Shown: positions 44,732-55,678 of the stretch, in pieces
Layout: each line of letters opens with the position of its first letter
Position numbering within the stretch: position 1 is the first letter of the stretch
Assembly (NCBI GenBank): GCA_963702495.1
Contig: CAVPDA010000010.1
Location: 248,001-312,000 of the forward strand
Direction of reading: 5' to 3'
From: CAVPDA01 sp963702495
GTDB taxonomy: Bacteria; Pseudomonadota; Gammaproteobacteria; Burkholderiales; Rhodocyclaceae
DNA: 64,000 nucleotides
Notes under the pieces: model-generated
Database searches by the model: none
Told to the model about the DNA's origin: nothing
The model's input: only the letters and a program-made list of their open reading frames with translations
Program-made: the position numbers and the translations under genes

Positions 44732-45451
44732 TCATAGCGGCCGCGCCTCGCCCGCTTCCTCGTGCGTCCGGCCGTCGCGGATGTGGTAGATGCGGCGGAA
44801 GGTGGGGATGATCTTCTCGTCGTGGGTCACGACGATGATCGCCGCTCGGTACTGCACCGCCATCTCGTTGAGGATGCGTATCACGGCCAGCGCGCGCTCG
44901 GAATCCAGCGGCGCCGTCGGCTCGTCGGCGAGAATCACCGGCGCATGATTGGCCAGCGCGCGGGCGATGGCCACGCGCTGCTGTTCGCCCCCTGACAGCT
45001 GCGAAACTTTAGCGCGGGAGCGGTGGACGACGTCCAGCGCAGTCAGCAGATCCAGCGCACGGCTGCGCGCGGCGGCGTTGCTTACACCGGCCAGCATCGG
45101 CAGCAGCGCCACGTTGTCGGTGACGTCGAGGAAAGGGATCAGGTACGGCGCCTGGAAGATGAAGCCGATGCGGTCGCGGCGCAGGGCGCGCAGATCGGGA
45201 ATCCGCCAGCCGCCCCGGTCACCATCGTAGATCGTTTGCCCGGCCAGTTCCATGTGGCCATCGGTCGGCTCGATGACTGCGCCCAGGCACTTGAGCAGGG
45301 TGCTCTTGCCGGAACCGCTGGGTCCGATCAGCCCGACCACCTCGCCCGGCCATACGGCCATGTCCACACCCTTCAGCGCGTCCACGGCGGCGTCGCCCGT
45401 GCCGTAGCGCTTCCTGAGGCCGCTGAGGCGGATGGCGGGAGTATCGGCCAA
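44732..45451 (-). CDS. ABC transporter ATP-binding protein (LolD/MacB/DevA type)
   Basis: A 239-residue ATPase with Walker A GPSGSGKST, the ABC signature QLSGGEQQRVAIARALA, Walker B VILADEPTAPLDS and the H-loop VVTHDEK. It is of the LolD/MacB/DevA class that powers FtsX-type permeases. It is the last gene of the tetR-hlyD-permease-ATPase operon, one base after the permease gene. Note APLDS where most relatives have GNLDS. Confidence 0.93.
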   Translation of the reverse strand: MADTPAIRLSGLRKRYGTGDAAVDALKGVDMAVWPGEVVGLIGPSGSGKSTLLKCLGAVIEPTDGHMELAGQTIYDGDRGGWRIPDLRALRRDRIGFIFQAPYLIPFLDVTDNVALLPMLAGVSNAAARSRALDLLTALDVVHRSRAKVSQLSGGEQQRVAIARALANHAPVILADEPTAPLDSERALAVIRILNEMAVQYRAAIIVVTHDEKIIPTFRRIYHIRDGRTHEEAGEARPL

Positions 45452-45452
45452 G

Positions 45453-46655
45453 TCAGCCTCCGATCGCTTCCGCCGGGTCGATGCGCAGCGCGGCGCGGAT
45501 CGCCACCACGCTGGCGAGCGCGCAGATCGCCATGACGATGCCGAACCCCCGCACCGCGTCCTCCGGCACCAGCAGCACGTACTTGGGGAACACCGGCGCC
45601 CATGACCCGGCGGCGACGCGGCCGACGAGAAAACCGACGAGCCCCAGGCCCAGCGCCTGCTGCAGGATCATCGCAGCGATGGTCCGGTTTTTCGCCCCGA
45701 TGAGCTTCAGCACGGCAATCTCCCGCACTTTGGCCATGGTCATGGTGTAGATGATGAAGGCGACGATGGCCGCGGTCACCACCGCGAGAATGACGAGGAA
45801 CATGGCGATCTGCTTGGAGGAGGTGGCGATCAGCTTTGCTACCAGGATGTCTTCCATCTGGGGCCTGGTGTAGGCCGTGAGCCGCTTCCAGCGGCGGATT
45901 TCCCCGGCCACGGCGTCGGCATCGGCGCCGGGTTCGATCTGCACCAGCACGGCGTTAACCATGCGGCTTTGCGCGCCGGCGGCCTGCACGGCTTCGAGCA
46001 GGCCCGGCACGCCGGGGCGGTTGAAGGTCGGGTTGGCCGCGGTGCGCGCCCGCTCGTTGATGAGTGCGTCGTTGTCCTTGAGGAACTGGATCTCCTGGGC
46101 ATCCTTGAGCGGAACGAAAACCATGGGGTCGCCGCTGGCCGAAACCATGCGGCGGGTGAGCCCGACGATCCGATATTCGTGGCGGCGTATGCGCACGCGT
46201 TCGCCGAGCCTCAGTCCGGTGCGCTCGTCGGCGATGGCCTCGTAATGCGCCTGCAGGATCGGCCGTCCGGCGGTGAGATAGGCGGGCGCGCCGGGGCGGT
46301 TCGGGCGGTCCACCTCGATGCCGACGAGCATCACCCGCGACTCGTTGCCGCCGTGCTCGATCTGCATTGTCAGATAGGCGGCGTTGCCGGTATCGGCCAC
46401 GCCGGGCAGTCCGGCGATGCCGCGCCAGGCGTCGTCACGGAGGCTGGACGGCTCCGCATACGGACCGAGCGTGCCCTGCTGCACAACCCACAGGTCGGCA
46501 CCGCTGTTTTCGATCAGCACCTGTCCGTCGTCCACCATGCCGCGATAGATGCCGGCCATCGACAAGGTGACTCCGATAAGGAGACCCAGCCCGATGCCGG
46601 TGAACAGGAACCTGCCCCAGCCGTGGAGGATGTCGCGGCCGGCGAGGTTGATCAC
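45453..46655 (-). CDS. FtsX-like ABC permease (DevC/MacB type)
   Basis: A 400-residue permease with one N-terminal membrane helix (about 13-33), a large periplasmic domain (about 40-260) and three C-terminal helices. It contains the FtsX family segment REIAVLKLIGAKNRTIAAMILQQ and the ending RAALRIDPAEAIGG. The GTG start overlaps the hlyD stop codon. Together with HlyD-like and ATPase partners it forms a DevBCA/MacAB-like exporter; cargo unknown. Confidence 0.92.
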   Translation of the reverse strand: MINLAGRDILHGWGRFLFTGIGLGLLIGVTLSMAGIYRGMVDDGQVLIENSGADLWVVQQGTLGPYAEPSSLRDDAWRGIAGLPGVADTGNAAYLTMQIEHGGNESRVMLVGIEVDRPNRPGAPAYLTAGRPILQAHYEAIADERTGLRLGERVRIRRHEYRIVGLTRRMVSASGDPMVFVPLKDAQEIQFLKDNDALINERARTAANPTFNRPGVPGLLEAVQAAGAQSRMVNAVLVQIEPGADADAVAGEIRRWKRLTAYTRPQMEDILVAKLIATSSKQIAMFLVILAVVTAAIVAFIIYTMTMAKVREIAVLKLIGAKNRTIAAMILQQALGLGLVGFLVGRVAAGSWAPVFPKYVLLVPEDAVRGFGIVMAICALASVVAIRAALRIDPAEAIGG

Positions 46656-47836
46656 GGCGCCGCCTTCACGAGTGCATCGACCACTTTTACGCGCACACCC
46701 GGGGTGATGGTCTGCCTGCTGTGGACGATCACCTCGTCGCCCGCGGCCAGGCCGCTCACGATCTGCACCTGCCCGTCGGCCGATGCCGCGCCCGTGGTGA
46801 CGGCGGCGAGTTGCGCGCGGCCGGACTCGACCCGCCACACGCCCTCGCCCTTGCCCACCTGCTTCACCGCGGCGGCGGGGACGGCCAGCGCCCTCTCGAC
46901 CGCCGGCAGATGCAACGTCACCTCGGCCAGTTCGCCGAGCGCAAGTTGACCTGGTGCGGCGTCGAACGCCACATTGGCGATGCGCTCTTCCGCCACCGCA
47001 TCGCCCACCAGATCGACGCGCTCGACACGCCCCTTCCGCACTTCGAGGGGGCGCGAGCGCAGCAGGATGTCGGCGGAAAGTCCCAGCGCCAAGCCCGCCG
47101 AGCGGCCCTGATCGACACGCACCCGCAACCACAGCGTCGCCGGGTCGATCACCTGCAGCACCGACTGCCCGGCCACCACGGTCGAGCCGGGCTCGGCCAG
47201 CCGTGCGGTGACGATGCCGGCGACCGGACTGACCAGCCGCAGGTGGGCCCGGCTCTTGGCCAGTCCCGTGAGGTCGGACTGGCTGCGGCGCACCTCTTCC
47301 CCGGCAGCGGCCAGTGCCGCTGCCGCGGCCTCCTGTCCGGCGTGGGCGGCGGCCGCTTCGTGGACTTTGGCGTCCGCCGCCTCCTGGCTCACGAAGCCCC
47401 TGCGCCGCAGGTCGGCGAAGCGCTCGCTGCTGGCTTGGGCGAGACGGGCGCGGCTGGTCGCCTCCTCGCGTGCGGCCTGCGCCGATCGGACGAGATCTGA
47501 AGCGCGGGCGGTAGCGGCCGCAGCGCCAGCCTGGCGCGCATCGAGATCGACGGGATCCATCTCGGCCAGCAACTGGCCGGCAGCCACGGCATCTCCCTGG
47601 TCGACCAGCACCCGGGCGACGCGGCCGGCCACCGTCGGGCCGATGGCATAGCTGCGCCGCGCCTCGACCGTTCCAATGCCGAACAACGAGCGTGACAAGG
47701 TCGTTTCGGCGGCCTTGGCCACGGTCACCCGGACCGGAGCCAAGGGCCCTTGCGTCGCCACAACCCAGACGAAGCCGGAGAGAAAGAGAAGCGCGAACGC
47801 CCCCAGCAACAACCCGCGGCGGGAAAGAGCTGTCAT
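46652..47836 (-). CDS. HlyD/MacA-type periplasmic adaptor
   Basis: A 394-residue membrane fusion protein. An N-terminal anchor (GLLLGAFALLFLSGFVWVVAT) is followed by a first lipoyl half-motif (AIGPTVAGRVARVLVDQGDAV), an Ala-rich coiled-coil hairpin (about 100-190) and the second lipoyl half (LRLVSPVAGIVTARLAEPGSTV). A beta-barrel and membrane-proximal domain complete it. It links the inner-membrane ABC exporter to an outer-membrane channel not encoded here. Its start overlaps the tetR stop codon. Confidence 0.93.
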   Translation of the reverse strand: MTALSRRGLLLGAFALLFLSGFVWVVATQGPLAPVRVTVAKAAETTLSRSLFGIGTVEARRSYAIGPTVAGRVARVLVDQGDAVAAGQLLAEMDPVDLDARQAGAAAATARASDLVRSAQAAREEATSRARLAQASSERFADLRRRGFVSQEAADAKVHEAAAAHAGQEAAAAALAAAGEEVRRSQSDLTGLAKSRAHLRLVSPVAGIVTARLAEPGSTVVAGQSVLQVIDPATLWLRVRVDQGRSAGLALGLSADILLRSRPLEVRKGRVERVDLVGDAVAEERIANVAFDAAPGQLALGELAEVTLHLPAVERALAVPAAAVKQVGKGEGVWRVESGRAQLAAVTTGAASADGQVQIVSGLAAGDEVIVHSRQTITPGVRVKVVDALVKAAP

Positions 47837-48489
47837 CGGACTTCTCCGCGCAGCCCATGGATCAGCAGTGGAAAGATGCGGCGGGCGGCGGACTGCATGC
47901 CCTCCTCGCCGCGGAAGAGCGTGCTTTGCACCACCAGACCCTGCACCGTGCCGATGAACAGTACGGCGGCCGCCTCCTCGTCGAGGTCGGCGGCCAGTTG
48001 CCCGCATTGCCTGGCATCATTCAGCAGCCCGCACAGTCGCTGCCGATAGCCGGCCACCATCCTCCGCACGCGTTCGTGGAAGTCCGATTCGGCCGGCCGC
48101 TGCAGTTCGTGAAAGAGGATGCGCGGCACTCCGGGATGCCGCGCAACGAAGTCCACGTGGGCGTGAAATACCCGTTCCAGGATCGCCAGCGGTTCGCCGC
48201 CGGCGGCGAAGGCGGTATCCACGACGCTGCCGAGTTCGTCCCGTACCCAGTCGAACACCGCGGCCCACATCGCCGCCTTATCGGGAAAGTGGCGAAACAG
48301 CGCTCCCTGGGTGAGGCCGATGCGATCGGCGATGGCCTGGGTGGTGATGCCCTCGGGACCGTGTTCCCGCGCCAGTTCGACGACGGCGGCGACGACGTCG
48401 CGGCGACGCTCGTCGGCGGAGAGGCGCTTGCGCGGTCCGGCTGTTTCGGGCTCGGGATTCGCCAACATCGATGGACTCGCCTCTTGCAA
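47833..48489 (-). CDS. TetR-family transcriptional regulator
   Basis: A 218-residue repressor. The N-terminal helix-turn-helix is GITTQAIADRIGLTQGALFRHFPDKAAMWAAV. The C-terminal ligand domain matches the DUF-type found with HlyD/ABC exporters. It is the first gene of the exporter operon and so probably autoregulates it. The upstream 50 bp (48490-48525) is locally AT-rich with a loose TAAG...CTTA dyad. An ATG seven codons later is an alternative start. Confidence 0.92.
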   Translation of the reverse strand: MQEASPSMLANPEPETAGPRKRLSADERRRDVVAAVVELAREHGPEGITTQAIADRIGLTQGALFRHFPDKAAMWAAVFDWVRDELGSVVDTAFAAGGEPLAILERVFHAHVDFVARHPGVPRILFHELQRPAESDFHERVRRMVAGYRQRLCGLLNDARQCGQLAADLDEEAAAVLFIGTVQGLVVQSTLFRGEEGMQSAARRIFPLLIHGLRGEVR

Positions 48490-48591
48490 TGTAAGTAATA
48501 AGTCACTATCTTATCCCGGAGCCCCAAATCCGATCAAGCCTTCGGATCGGTTTTTCGCGGCACACAGCCACCCTTGCGACAGGAGACGCAG

Positions 48592-49074
48592 ATGAAGCAT
48601 TCGAGAACAGTCCTCGCCATCTTGACCGCCGTCGCCCTAGTCGCGACGCTCCCGGCGACGGTCGAGGCTGCGGCGTCCCATGACCATCACCACGAAGCGG
48701 CGGCAGCCGAACTGCACCTCAACCAGGGCAGGAAATGGCCGACCGACGCCGTGCTGCGGCGGGGCATGGCGGCGATGCGGACGGAACTTGCAGGCCGGCT
48801 CCACGCCATCCACAAGGGGAACCTCGGTCCGGACCAGTACGTCGCCATTGCCAAGTCGATCGAGGCAGAGGTCGGCACCATCGTCGGCCAGTGCAAGATC
48901 GAGCCCGAGGCCGACGCCATGCTGCATATCGTCATCGCCGACCTCATGGGCGCCGCCGAAACGATGCAGGGGAAGGCACCGGGCAGCGCTGCGGAGGGAG
49001 CCCACCGCGCCGTCGTCGCCCTCAACAACTACGGCAAATATTTCTCCCACCCCGGCTGGCTGCCGATCCGCTGA
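48592..49074 (+). CDS. DnrO-like His-rich exported protein
   Basis: A 160-residue exported protein. The signal peptide is TVLAILTAVALVATLPATVEA, followed by a His-rich SHDHHHEAAAAEL that may bind metal, then LHLNQGRKWPTDAVLRRGMAAMR and a CKIEPEADAMLHIVIADLM helix. This arrangement resembles the DnrO proteins described beside denitrification regulators in Pseudomonas. Divergent from tetR and downstream of the NapA-like module. Function is not established. Confidence 0.6.
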   Translation: MKHSRTVLAILTAVALVATLPATVEAAASHDHHHEAAAAELHLNQGRKWPTDAVLRRGMAAMRTELAGRLHAIHKGNLGPDQYVAIAKSIEAEVGTIVGQCKIEPEADAMLHIVIADLMGAAETMQGKAPGSAAEGAHRAVVALNNYGKYFSHPGWLPIR

Positions 49075-49088
49075 TCGGCGGGTGGCAG

Positions 49089-49115
49089 CCGCGGGCGACT
49101 CCTTTCGCCCCGCGG
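49089..49115. terminator. bidirectional hairpin between dnrO-like and uvrB
   Basis: The stem CCGCGGGCGA/TCGCCCCGCGG (one bulged base) lies between two convergent stop codons. No long T run on either side. Confidence 0.5.
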
Positions 49116-49138
49116 GTCCTGCAGGCCTGCGCAGTCGG

Positions 49139-51232
<2,094 letters not shown>

Positions 51233-51418
51233 GATAAAATCGCGTCCTTGCTTCGATGATGCGGCCGTCGCGGCAGTACCGCCGGCGGCCAATCGTTCAT
51301 TATTCCGCAGTTCGCAGCGCAAAGCACACGGGATCTCTCGCGGCGGCCAGCCGGACGACATCGGACGGGTAACGTAACGCCGCGTCGCGCCGCATAAACT
51401 GAAAACCTTGGAGTGGCT

Positions 51419-52627
51419 ATGACTTCTTCGATCTTCGCCGCGGTGGAGATGGCTCCCCGCGATCCGATTCTCGGTCTGACCGAGGCCTTCAACGGCGATT
51501 CGCGCCAGAGCAAGGTCAACCTCGGCGTCGGCGTCTACTACGACGACAACGGCAAGGTTCCCCTGCTCGCCGCGGTCAAGGCCGCCGAGAAGACGCGACT
51601 GGAGGCGGCGCCGCCCCGCGGCTATCAGCCGATCGAAGGCTCCGCCGCCTACAACAAGGCGGTGCAGGATCTGGTGTTCGGCGCCGGGTCGGCGCTGATA
51701 GGCGAGGGTCGCGTGGTGACGGTGCAGGCGCTCGGCGGCACCGGCGCGCTCAAGGTCGGTGCGGACTATCTGAGACGCCTGCTGCCCGAAGCCAAGGTCT
51801 ACATCAGCGACCCGAGTTGGGAGAACCACCGCGCCCTGTTCGAGGCCGCCGGCTTTGCCGTGGCGAACTACCCGTACTACGACGCAGCGACGCGCGGTGT
51901 CGACGCGCAAGCCATGACCGCCACCCTGTCCACGCTGCCCGCAGGTTCGATCGTCGTGCTGCACGCCTGCTGCCACAACCCCACCGGCGCCGACCTCAGC
52001 GCCGATCAGTGGCGGCAGGTCATCACGGCCATCCGCGCGCGCGGCCTGGTGGCGTTCATCGACATGGCCTACCAGGGTTTTGCCGACGGCATCGAGCCGG
52101 ACGCCATGGCGGTCAGGCTGTTCGCCGAGTCGGGCCTGCAGTTCCTCGTCTCCAGTTCGTTCTCCAAATCCTTTTCCCTCTACGGCGAACGGGTCGGCGC
52201 CCTGTCCGTGGTCACCGCCAGCCGCGACGAGGCCGCGCGCGTGCTGTCCCAGATCAAGCGCGTGGTCCGCACCAACTACTCCAACCCGCCGACCCACGGC
52301 GGCGCCATCGTCGCGGCAGTCCTCACCAATCCGGAACTGCGCAGGACCTGGGAAGAAGAGCTGGCCGGCATGCGCGAGCGCATTCGTTCCATGCGCGCCG
52401 GACTGGTGGACAACCTGAAGGCGCACGACGTGACGCAGGACTTCGCGTTCGTCACCCGCCAGCGCGGCATGTTCTCCTACACCGGACTGTCGGCGCCGCA
52501 AGTCGAGCGCATGAAGACGGAATACGGCATCTACGCCGTCAGCACCGGTCGCATCTGCCTTGCCGCCCTCAATTCGCGCAATCTGGACTACGTTGCGCAG
52601 GCAATCGCCGCCATACTGAAGGGATGA
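51419..52627 (+). CDS. aromatic/aspartate aminotransferase
   Basis: A 402-residue class I aminotransferase of the AspC/TyrB type. It starts TSSIFAAVEMAPRDPILGLTEAFN and has GYQPIEGSAAYNKAVQ and HACCHNPTGADLS. The PLP lysine is in SSSFSKSFSLYGERVGAL, and VRTNYSNPPTHGGAIV and RQRGMFSYTGL follow. It makes aspartate, tyrosine or phenylalanine from the 2-oxo acids with glutamate. The ATG at 51419 follows GGAG; a GTG two codons earlier is possible. Confidence 0.94.
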   Translation: MTSSIFAAVEMAPRDPILGLTEAFNGDSRQSKVNLGVGVYYDDNGKVPLLAAVKAAEKTRLEAAPPRGYQPIEGSAAYNKAVQDLVFGAGSALIGEGRVVTVQALGGTGALKVGADYLRRLLPEAKVYISDPSWENHRALFEAAGFAVANYPYYDAATRGVDAQAMTATLSTLPAGSIVVLHACCHNPTGADLSADQWRQVITAIRARGLVAFIDMAYQGFADGIEPDAMAVRLFAESGLQFLVSSSFSKSFSLYGERVGALSVVTASRDEAARVLSQIKRVVRTNYSNPPTHGGAIVAAVLTNPELRRTWEEELAGMRERIRSMRAGLVDNLKAHDVTQDFAFVTRQRGMFSYTGLSAPQVERMKTEYGIYAVSTGRICLAALNSRNLDYVAQAIAAILKG

Positions 52628-52673
52628 AGCCGCCGTCCGGCCTGAGCCGACGCGCCCTGGCGGGCGCCGCCGG

Positions 52674-54470
52674 TCAGGTCGGTTCCGCGGCGCTGCGCGC
52701 GGCGACGATGCGGCTGCCGCTGAGCACCGGATTCTGCACCGAACCGGAGACGGAGAGCGGCACCCGGCGGCTGCCGGTGCTGCCGCGCAATTCGACGGTG
52801 ACCGATCCGGCCACCCGCTGATTGCCGCTGATGGCGATCTGGCCGTCGGCGCTGATGAGGCCGGAGTGCAGCCGCATGCGCGAAACCTGCCACGCCCGCG
52901 CGTCCACCCGCAGTTGGCCGGAGAACGCCTCGAAGCGGGTCGCACCGCCGCGCACCGTGTTGCGGTCGGAGCGTGCCGCCTCGACCAGGTCGAAACCGTC
53001 CAGCACGCCGTGCTGCACCGTGATCATGCCTTCCATGGCGAGGCCGCTGCCGGGACCGGCTCCGGAGATGGTGCCGCCACCCACTTTGACCATGCCGCTG
53101 GCGCTGCCTTGCAGCATCAGGTCCGACTTGGCCTGCGCCAGGAGCTTGCGGACTTCGACGTGTTTGACTTCCAACTCGGCGCTCAACTGGCGCGTCTCGT
53201 TCATCAGCATCGTCGCCGCGCCCGAGATCGATCCATCGGCCATCCGCCCATACACCTTGCTGAGGCGCATCGCGTCGGCCGTCAGCGATCCTTCGGCTTC
53301 GAAGTAATCGAAGGCCAGGGGCGCCATGAAATCCGGTGCCCAGCCCTGGACGCCGGAAAGTTTGATGCGATAACCGGCCGTATGCGGCGCCAGTTCGCCG
53401 CTCAACGCTCCGCTGCCGGCGAAGCGCAGCATGCGCAATGCGCCGTTCCGGTCCATCGTACCCTCGCCATGCATCGGGTCGGTGGTGATCTCGCCGAAGC
53501 GCAGCGAGACGTTGGCAAACCCGATATTGCGCACGATCAGCCCGCCGGCGCCGGCGCGCGAAAACCAGTCGGCGATCGCCGGCAGCGCGCGCGCCGCAAT
53601 CTCGCTGCGCTCGATCCGCAGGGTCTGCACCACGAATCGTTCGCCGAAGAGGGAAAGCGGATCGGGCACGACGCCGAGGCTGCCGACGACGATCGGGGTG
53701 TCCGTGCCGATGCTGACATTTTCCAGCGTGAGATTGGGGCTCGGCAGCCAGGAGAAATGCACGTTTCGGATGTGGACCGGCTGCCCGATGGCGGCGGCGA
53801 GTCGCTGCTCGATACGCGGCAGATGCCGCTGGTAAGGATAGAACGCGATTCCGGCCGCGACCAGCAGCGCCACGGCGAGCATCAGCCCCGACGCCAGCTT
53901 CGCCCAGTTGATCCGGCGTTCGCCGGCGCCGACGGAAGCGCCGGCTGCGGGCTCCGGCCGCTCGCCATGCGGCTTTCCCGCGGACCTCGCAGGTGTCGTC
54001 GGCCGCCGGGCCGGGGACGATTTCCCGCTCCCTGACGGCGCGCGGCGCGCAGCCGCTGCGCGGACCGGGCGTGCGGATCTGGACGTGCCCTCGCCCACGT
54101 CGTCGATCGTGATCACCTCGACCAATCCGCCAGAGACCCGCGGATCGGTGTCGGTGACCTGCGACGGCAGGCCGGGCACGGTCGGCGCCGGAGCTTGCTC
54201 CACCGCGAAAGGCGGCGTCGCCGTCGCGGTGATGTCCTCGCCACGCAAACGGCGTTCCTCCATGGTCTCGATCAGGCCACTGCGCTGAAGGTCCGCCAAG
54301 GCAGCTTCGCCGACGGCACAATCGCCGAAACGGGCGGCGATGTCCGCGATGTCGCGCTCCCCATCCACCAGTGCGAGCGCCCGGCGCAGATTTCGCTGAA
54401 CCAGGCGTGTCGGCTGCTGCAGGGCGGCCTCGCCGCTGGCGGTGCGAACGAATACCAGACTACTATCCAT
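52674..54470 (-). CDS. AsmA-like membrane protein with N-terminal helical domain
   Basis: A 598-residue protein. Residues 1-100 (LVFVRTASGEAALQQPTRLVQRNLRRALALVDGERDI) look like a small helical/winged-helix domain seen in some betaproteobacterial regulators. A basic low-complexity linker leads to one membrane helix near 205 (ASGLMLAVALLVAAGIAFY). The rest is a large AsmA-type beta-groove (SWLPSPNLTLENVSIGTD and related repeats) ending with a V/G-rich strand. AsmA proteins take part in lipid traffic across the periplasm. The N-terminal domain is unusual for the family. Start chosen at MDSSLVF. Confidence 0.75.
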   Translation of the reverse strand: MDSSLVFVRTASGEAALQQPTRLVQRNLRRALALVDGERDIADIAARFGDCAVGEAALADLQRSGLIETMEERRLRGEDITATATPPFAVEQAPAPTVPGLPSQVTDTDPRVSGGLVEVITIDDVGEGTSRSARPVRAAAARRAPSGSGKSSPARRPTTPARSAGKPHGERPEPAAGASVGAGERRINWAKLASGLMLAVALLVAAGIAFYPYQRHLPRIEQRLAAAIGQPVHIRNVHFSWLPSPNLTLENVSIGTDTPIVVGSLGVVPDPLSLFGERFVVQTLRIERSEIAARALPAIADWFSRAGAGGLIVRNIGFANVSLRFGEITTDPMHGEGTMDRNGALRMLRFAGSGALSGELAPHTAGYRIKLSGVQGWAPDFMAPLAFDYFEAEGSLTADAMRLSKVYGRMADGSISGAATMLMNETRQLSAELEVKHVEVRKLLAQAKSDLMLQGSASGMVKVGGGTISGAGPGSGLAMEGMITVQHGVLDGFDLVEAARSDRNTVRGGATRFEAFSGQLRVDARAWQVSRMRLHSGLISADGQIAISGNQRVAGSVTVELRGSTGSRRVPLSVSGSVQNPVLSGSRIVAARSAAEPT

Positions 54471-54529
54471 GGGCGTTCCTGTGTGGCGGCGAAGCAATGT
54501 GACTCGCGGTCGAATGGAACCCGGTTTGC

Positions 54530-54558
54530 TTGACGCGTTACGGTGAAATGTCTACCAT
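54530..54558 (+). promoter_or_regulatory. sigma70-type promoter of tRNA-Asn
   Basis: TTGACG (54530-54535), a 17-base spacer and TACCAT (54553-54558). The tRNA starts 15 bases after the -10 element. Confidence 0.75.
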
Positions 54559-54573
54559 TCGCGCCTCGGCAAT

Positions 54574-54649
54574 TCCCCGATAGCTCAGTCGGTAGAGCGA
54601 CGGACTGTTAATCCGCAGGTCGTAGGTTCGAGCCCTACTCGGGGAGCCA
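54574..54649 (+). tRNA. asnT: tRNA-Asn (anticodon GTT)
   Basis: A 76-nt cloverleaf with encoded CCA. The acceptor stem TCCCCGA/TCGGGGA, D-arm AGCTCAGTCGGTAGAGC, anticodon loop CTGTTAA and T-loop GGTTCGAGCCC are all normal. Confidence 0.96.
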
Positions 54650-54880
54650 AGCCATCCACCCGATCACCGGTCTGGATAGCACGACCTCCTTCCCGGCAAC
54701 CCCAATATCCCACGGCGATCGCGCCGCTTGATAGTGAAAATGTCACGAGGCCTGCGGCCCGCGACGTGGATTGCCAACTATGTCCTCAGTAATATCGTTT
54801 CGGACGCGCCAGGCGATCTACGTAGGCGCCGTGCGCGGCACTATGAAGCGAGCGGAGCGCACCGGCTCCGCGCAGGAATG
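54650..54880. other. intergenic region downstream of tRNA-Asn
   Basis: About 230 bp with no supported gene and no integrase-like remains or clear att repeat at the tRNA 3' end. Confidence 0.5.
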
Positions 54881-54899
54881 GGCGGCCGATACGGCCGCC
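54881..54899 (-). terminator. hairpin after the SOD gene
   Basis: An 8-bp perfect stem GGCGGCCG/CGGCCGCC with a three-base loop immediately follows the stop codon on the minus strand. No T run. Confidence 0.55.
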
Positions 54900-55604
54900 T
54901 CAGGCTTTGGCCAGATTGTCTTCGGCGAAGCCCCAGTTGAGCAGCTTGTCGATCACCGCGTTCACATAGTCCGCGCGGCGGTTCTGGTAGTCGAGGTAGT
55001 AGGCATGCTCCCACACGTCGATGGTGAGCAGCGGCTTCTGCCCCTTGCTCATCGGAACTTCGGCGTTGGCGGTGCGCACCACCTTGAGCTTGCCGCCGTC
55101 GAGCACGAGCCAGCCCCAGCCGCTGCCGAACTGGCCGATCGTGGTGGTCGCCAGTTCCTTGCGGAAATTGTCGAAACTTCCGAAATCCGCGTCGATCTTC
55201 TTCGCCATGGCGGCGCCCGGCTTGCCGCCGCCGTTGGCTCTCAGGCTGTTCCAGTAAAAGGTGTGATTCCAGATCTGCGCTGCATTATTGAAGATGGCCG
55301 TCTTGTCCACCTTTCCCGCAGACTCCAGCACCACCTTGTCCAGCGCCAGGCCCTCGAGGCCGCTGCCCTTGATCAGGCTGTTGAGGTTATCCACATATCC
55401 CTTGTGATGCTTGCCGTAGTGGAACCCCAGGGTGTTGGCCGAGATGACCGGCGCCAGAGCGGACTCGGCGTACGGCAGCGGCGGCAAGGTGAAAGGCCCC
55501 GCCGCCTGGGCTCGCACGATCCTGGGAAAAGCGGCGACGGCGACACCGGCTCCGGCCAGCGTCAGGAAATCCCTGCGTGTCATGCCTTCGAGGCAGTCAT
55601 TCAT
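54900..55604 (-). CDS. sodB: Tat-exported Fe-type superoxide dismutase
   Basis: A 234-residue SOD of the Fe/Mn family. The metal ligands are visible in FHYGKHHKGYV (His), FNNAAQIWNHTFYW (His) and DVWEHAYYLDYQNRRADY (Asp, His). The AAQIWNH segment is Fe-type. Unlike cytoplasmic SodB it begins with a Tat signal, MTRRDFLTLAGAGVAVAAFP, which places the enzyme in the periplasm. The start follows AGGAG by six bases. It is the last gene on the formate dehydrogenase strand, 74 bp after the small exported protein gene. Confidence 0.93.
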   Translation of the reverse strand: MNDCLEGMTRRDFLTLAGAGVAVAAFPRIVRAQAAGPFTLPPLPYAESALAPVISANTLGFHYGKHHKGYVDNLNSLIKGSGLEGLALDKVVLESAGKVDKTAIFNNAAQIWNHTFYWNSLRANGGGKPGAAMAKKIDADFGSFDNFRKELATTTIGQFGSGWGWLVLDGGKLKVVRTANAEVPMSKGQKPLLTIDVWEHAYYLDYQNRRADYVNAVIDKLLNWGFAEDNLAKA

Positions 55605-55678
55605 CCTCTTCTCCTGGTGATTGAAAAGCGAAGGCGGCCCGGGCGTCCGCCCGAGCCGCGATTTTGCTGGCGCGAAGG

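Noticed and set aside
54574..54900. Genomic island at tRNA-Asn
   Set aside because: No integrase, no repeated tRNA 3' end and no shift in gene type follow the tRNA.
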